Assembly: GCA_963824085.1 (NCBI GenBank)
Contig: CAWGNT010000014.1
Coordinates: forward strand, 393,876 to 457,875
From: JARRNE01 sp963824085
Lineage (GTDB): Bacteria; Pseudomonadota; Gammaproteobacteria; Chromatiales; Chromatiaceae
Direction: 5' to 3'
DNA length: 64,000 bases
Part shown: positions 63,001 through 64,000 of the stretch, piece after piece
How positions within the stretch are numbered: the stretch's first letter is position 1
Layout of the letters: each line of letters starts with the position of its first letter
Program-made: the position numbers and the translations under genes
The notes under the pieces: model-generated
The model's input: the letters and a program-made list of their open reading frames with translations, nothing else
The model's database searches: none
Told to the model about the DNA's origin: nothing

Positions 63001-64000
63001 ATGGCGTCAACGTCCTCATACTCAATCCCGCACGGCCACGTGAAGACAATGCTGCTGGCTGCCCTCACGGCAGTCGCGTGTTGCTCCCCTTGGCCCGGCA
63101 GGGCCGAAACCGGGACTCTGCCAAGCGACAAACCCTATTCGTGGGACCTGGTCTCCATTAGCCTGGAGCAGGTCAAGGCCGCGGACCTGAACACCGGCCT
63201 GTATCAGGGCTCGGATCAGGTAAGGGAGGAATTGCCGACGGCTACGCGAAGCGTTTCGACCGACACACTGGCGTCCAAGAAGCGCTACCTGGACCCGGAA
63301 CGTACGCGCTGGGCGATCGTGCCGATCCCCCAGGCACCTCCGCCTCCCTGCGATCAGCCGCAGCCCACAGGCTTCGACGCCAAGGCTGCCGTTACGTGCG
63401 GTCCTTGTTCCAGGACCTGGCGCGGCAGGACCCACAACGGGCGCAAGCGTACCGCGAACGGGTACGCCGCGGGCGCGAGGTCTGGTTCAAGGGCACCTTC
63501 GGCAACCAGGACCTTTACAACATTTATTTCGTCAGAAGCCTGAAGGCCATGCCCGACTACACCGCGTGGCTCGACACGCGCGAGCGCGGCAAGCGGTTCG
63601 CGAAATTCGGTCTGATCAATGATCCCGACTGCAAACCCGGAAGCGAGGCCACCTATTGGCTGGACGATTGCCGCGACCCGCATGCGACCGGCGTGCTCGG
63701 GGTGCGGAAGTATTACGCCGACCCGGCCCAAGGCTTCGACCCTCGGTCCAGCCCCTACGAGAAAGGCGAGATCGCTGCCCAGAAGCGCTACGTCATCGGA
63801 TTTGCCTGCGCGGTCTGCCACGTAGCGTTCGATCCCACCAACCCGCCCAAGAACTCGGCGAACCCGCAATGGGAGAACCTCATGGGCGGCATTGGGAATC
63901 AGTATCTGCTCCAGGGGCGCATGTTCACCCAAGGGCTACCCAAAGGGCACTTTCTCCGTGTGCTAATCGATGCCCAGCGACCCGGCACCAGCGACACCTC
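63001..64000 (+). pseudogene. Exported cytochrome c-like protein, frameshifted, 3' end outside window
   Basis: A signal peptide (VKTMLLAALTAVACCSPWPG) precedes a periplasmic protein: YSWDLVSISLEQVKAADLNT, YLDPERTRWAIVPIPQAPPP. The frame breaks near 63400 after FDAKAAVT; the next frame runs SLFQDLARQDPQRAQAYRER, VWFKGTFGNQDLYNIYFVRS and reaches CAVCH, a heme-binding motif, then continues to the end of the window. One base lost or two gained would explain it. At least one c-type heme is expected; the family is not named with certainty. Confidence 0.7.

Overview
The window is GC-rich, densely coded bacterial DNA. Gene content points to a gammaproteobacterium, probably Chromatiales-like: a hoxEFUYH NAD-coupled [NiFe]-hydrogenase of the kind known from purple sulfur bacteria, CysZ, an ScsB/DsbD-type thiol reductase, DUF6279 and DUF3530 proteins. 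This placement is inference from gene families, not from a marker gene.

Layout. 1-6.6 kb: the end of a hybrid histidine kinase, Hsp20 coupled to Lon, and a large MscS-type channel. 7-9.9 kb: two small exported proteins in otherwise gene-poor DNA and a GFA-family enzyme. 10-13.5 kb: a minus-strand envelope thiol-redox operon (selO remnant, Cys-rich protein, ScsB/DsbD-like reductase, redoxin). 14-21.4 kb: housekeeping and membrane genes (MOSC protein, DUF6279 lipoprotein, methyltransferase, DUF3530 hydrolase, YqhA family, CysZ, PssA) plus a cytochrome b remnant cut by a 199-bp MITE-like element. 21.6-27.1 kb: hoxEFUYH and the maturation protease hoxW. 27.5-29.6 kb: a LemA/M48-type membrane pair in which the peptidase motif is degenerate. 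31-34 kb: a collagen-like protein and a matrixin-like metalloprotease with similar leaders and N-termini.

34.8-52.6 kb is an accessory island. It holds vapBC, a truncated nuclease-like gene, a RAYT transposase element, parDE, a CRISPR array of 24 repeats, a complete subtype I-D cas operon (cas6-cas10d-csc2-csc1-cas4-cas1-cas2), a divergent WYL regulator-cas3' pair, an orphan phd, a second RAYT remnant and a mazEF-like pair. The array has uneven spacer lengths (20 to 46 bp) and strikingly repetitive spacer vocabulary.

52.7-57.5 kb: an RND efflux adaptor and permease, the permease carrying an unusual C-terminal membrane-anchored TPR-like extension. 58-64 kb: a double cNMP-binding patatin phospholipase, an FAD-linked oxidase, a SnoaL-like protein and a cytochrome c-like protein, every one interrupted by one or more frameshifts. 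With shifts also in hoxH and lemA, either this assembly has an indel-error problem or the region is decaying; reads are needed to decide. Several short dispersed repeats (a 107-bp pair, a pair of hairpin elements with inverted ends, RAYT ends) occur between genes.
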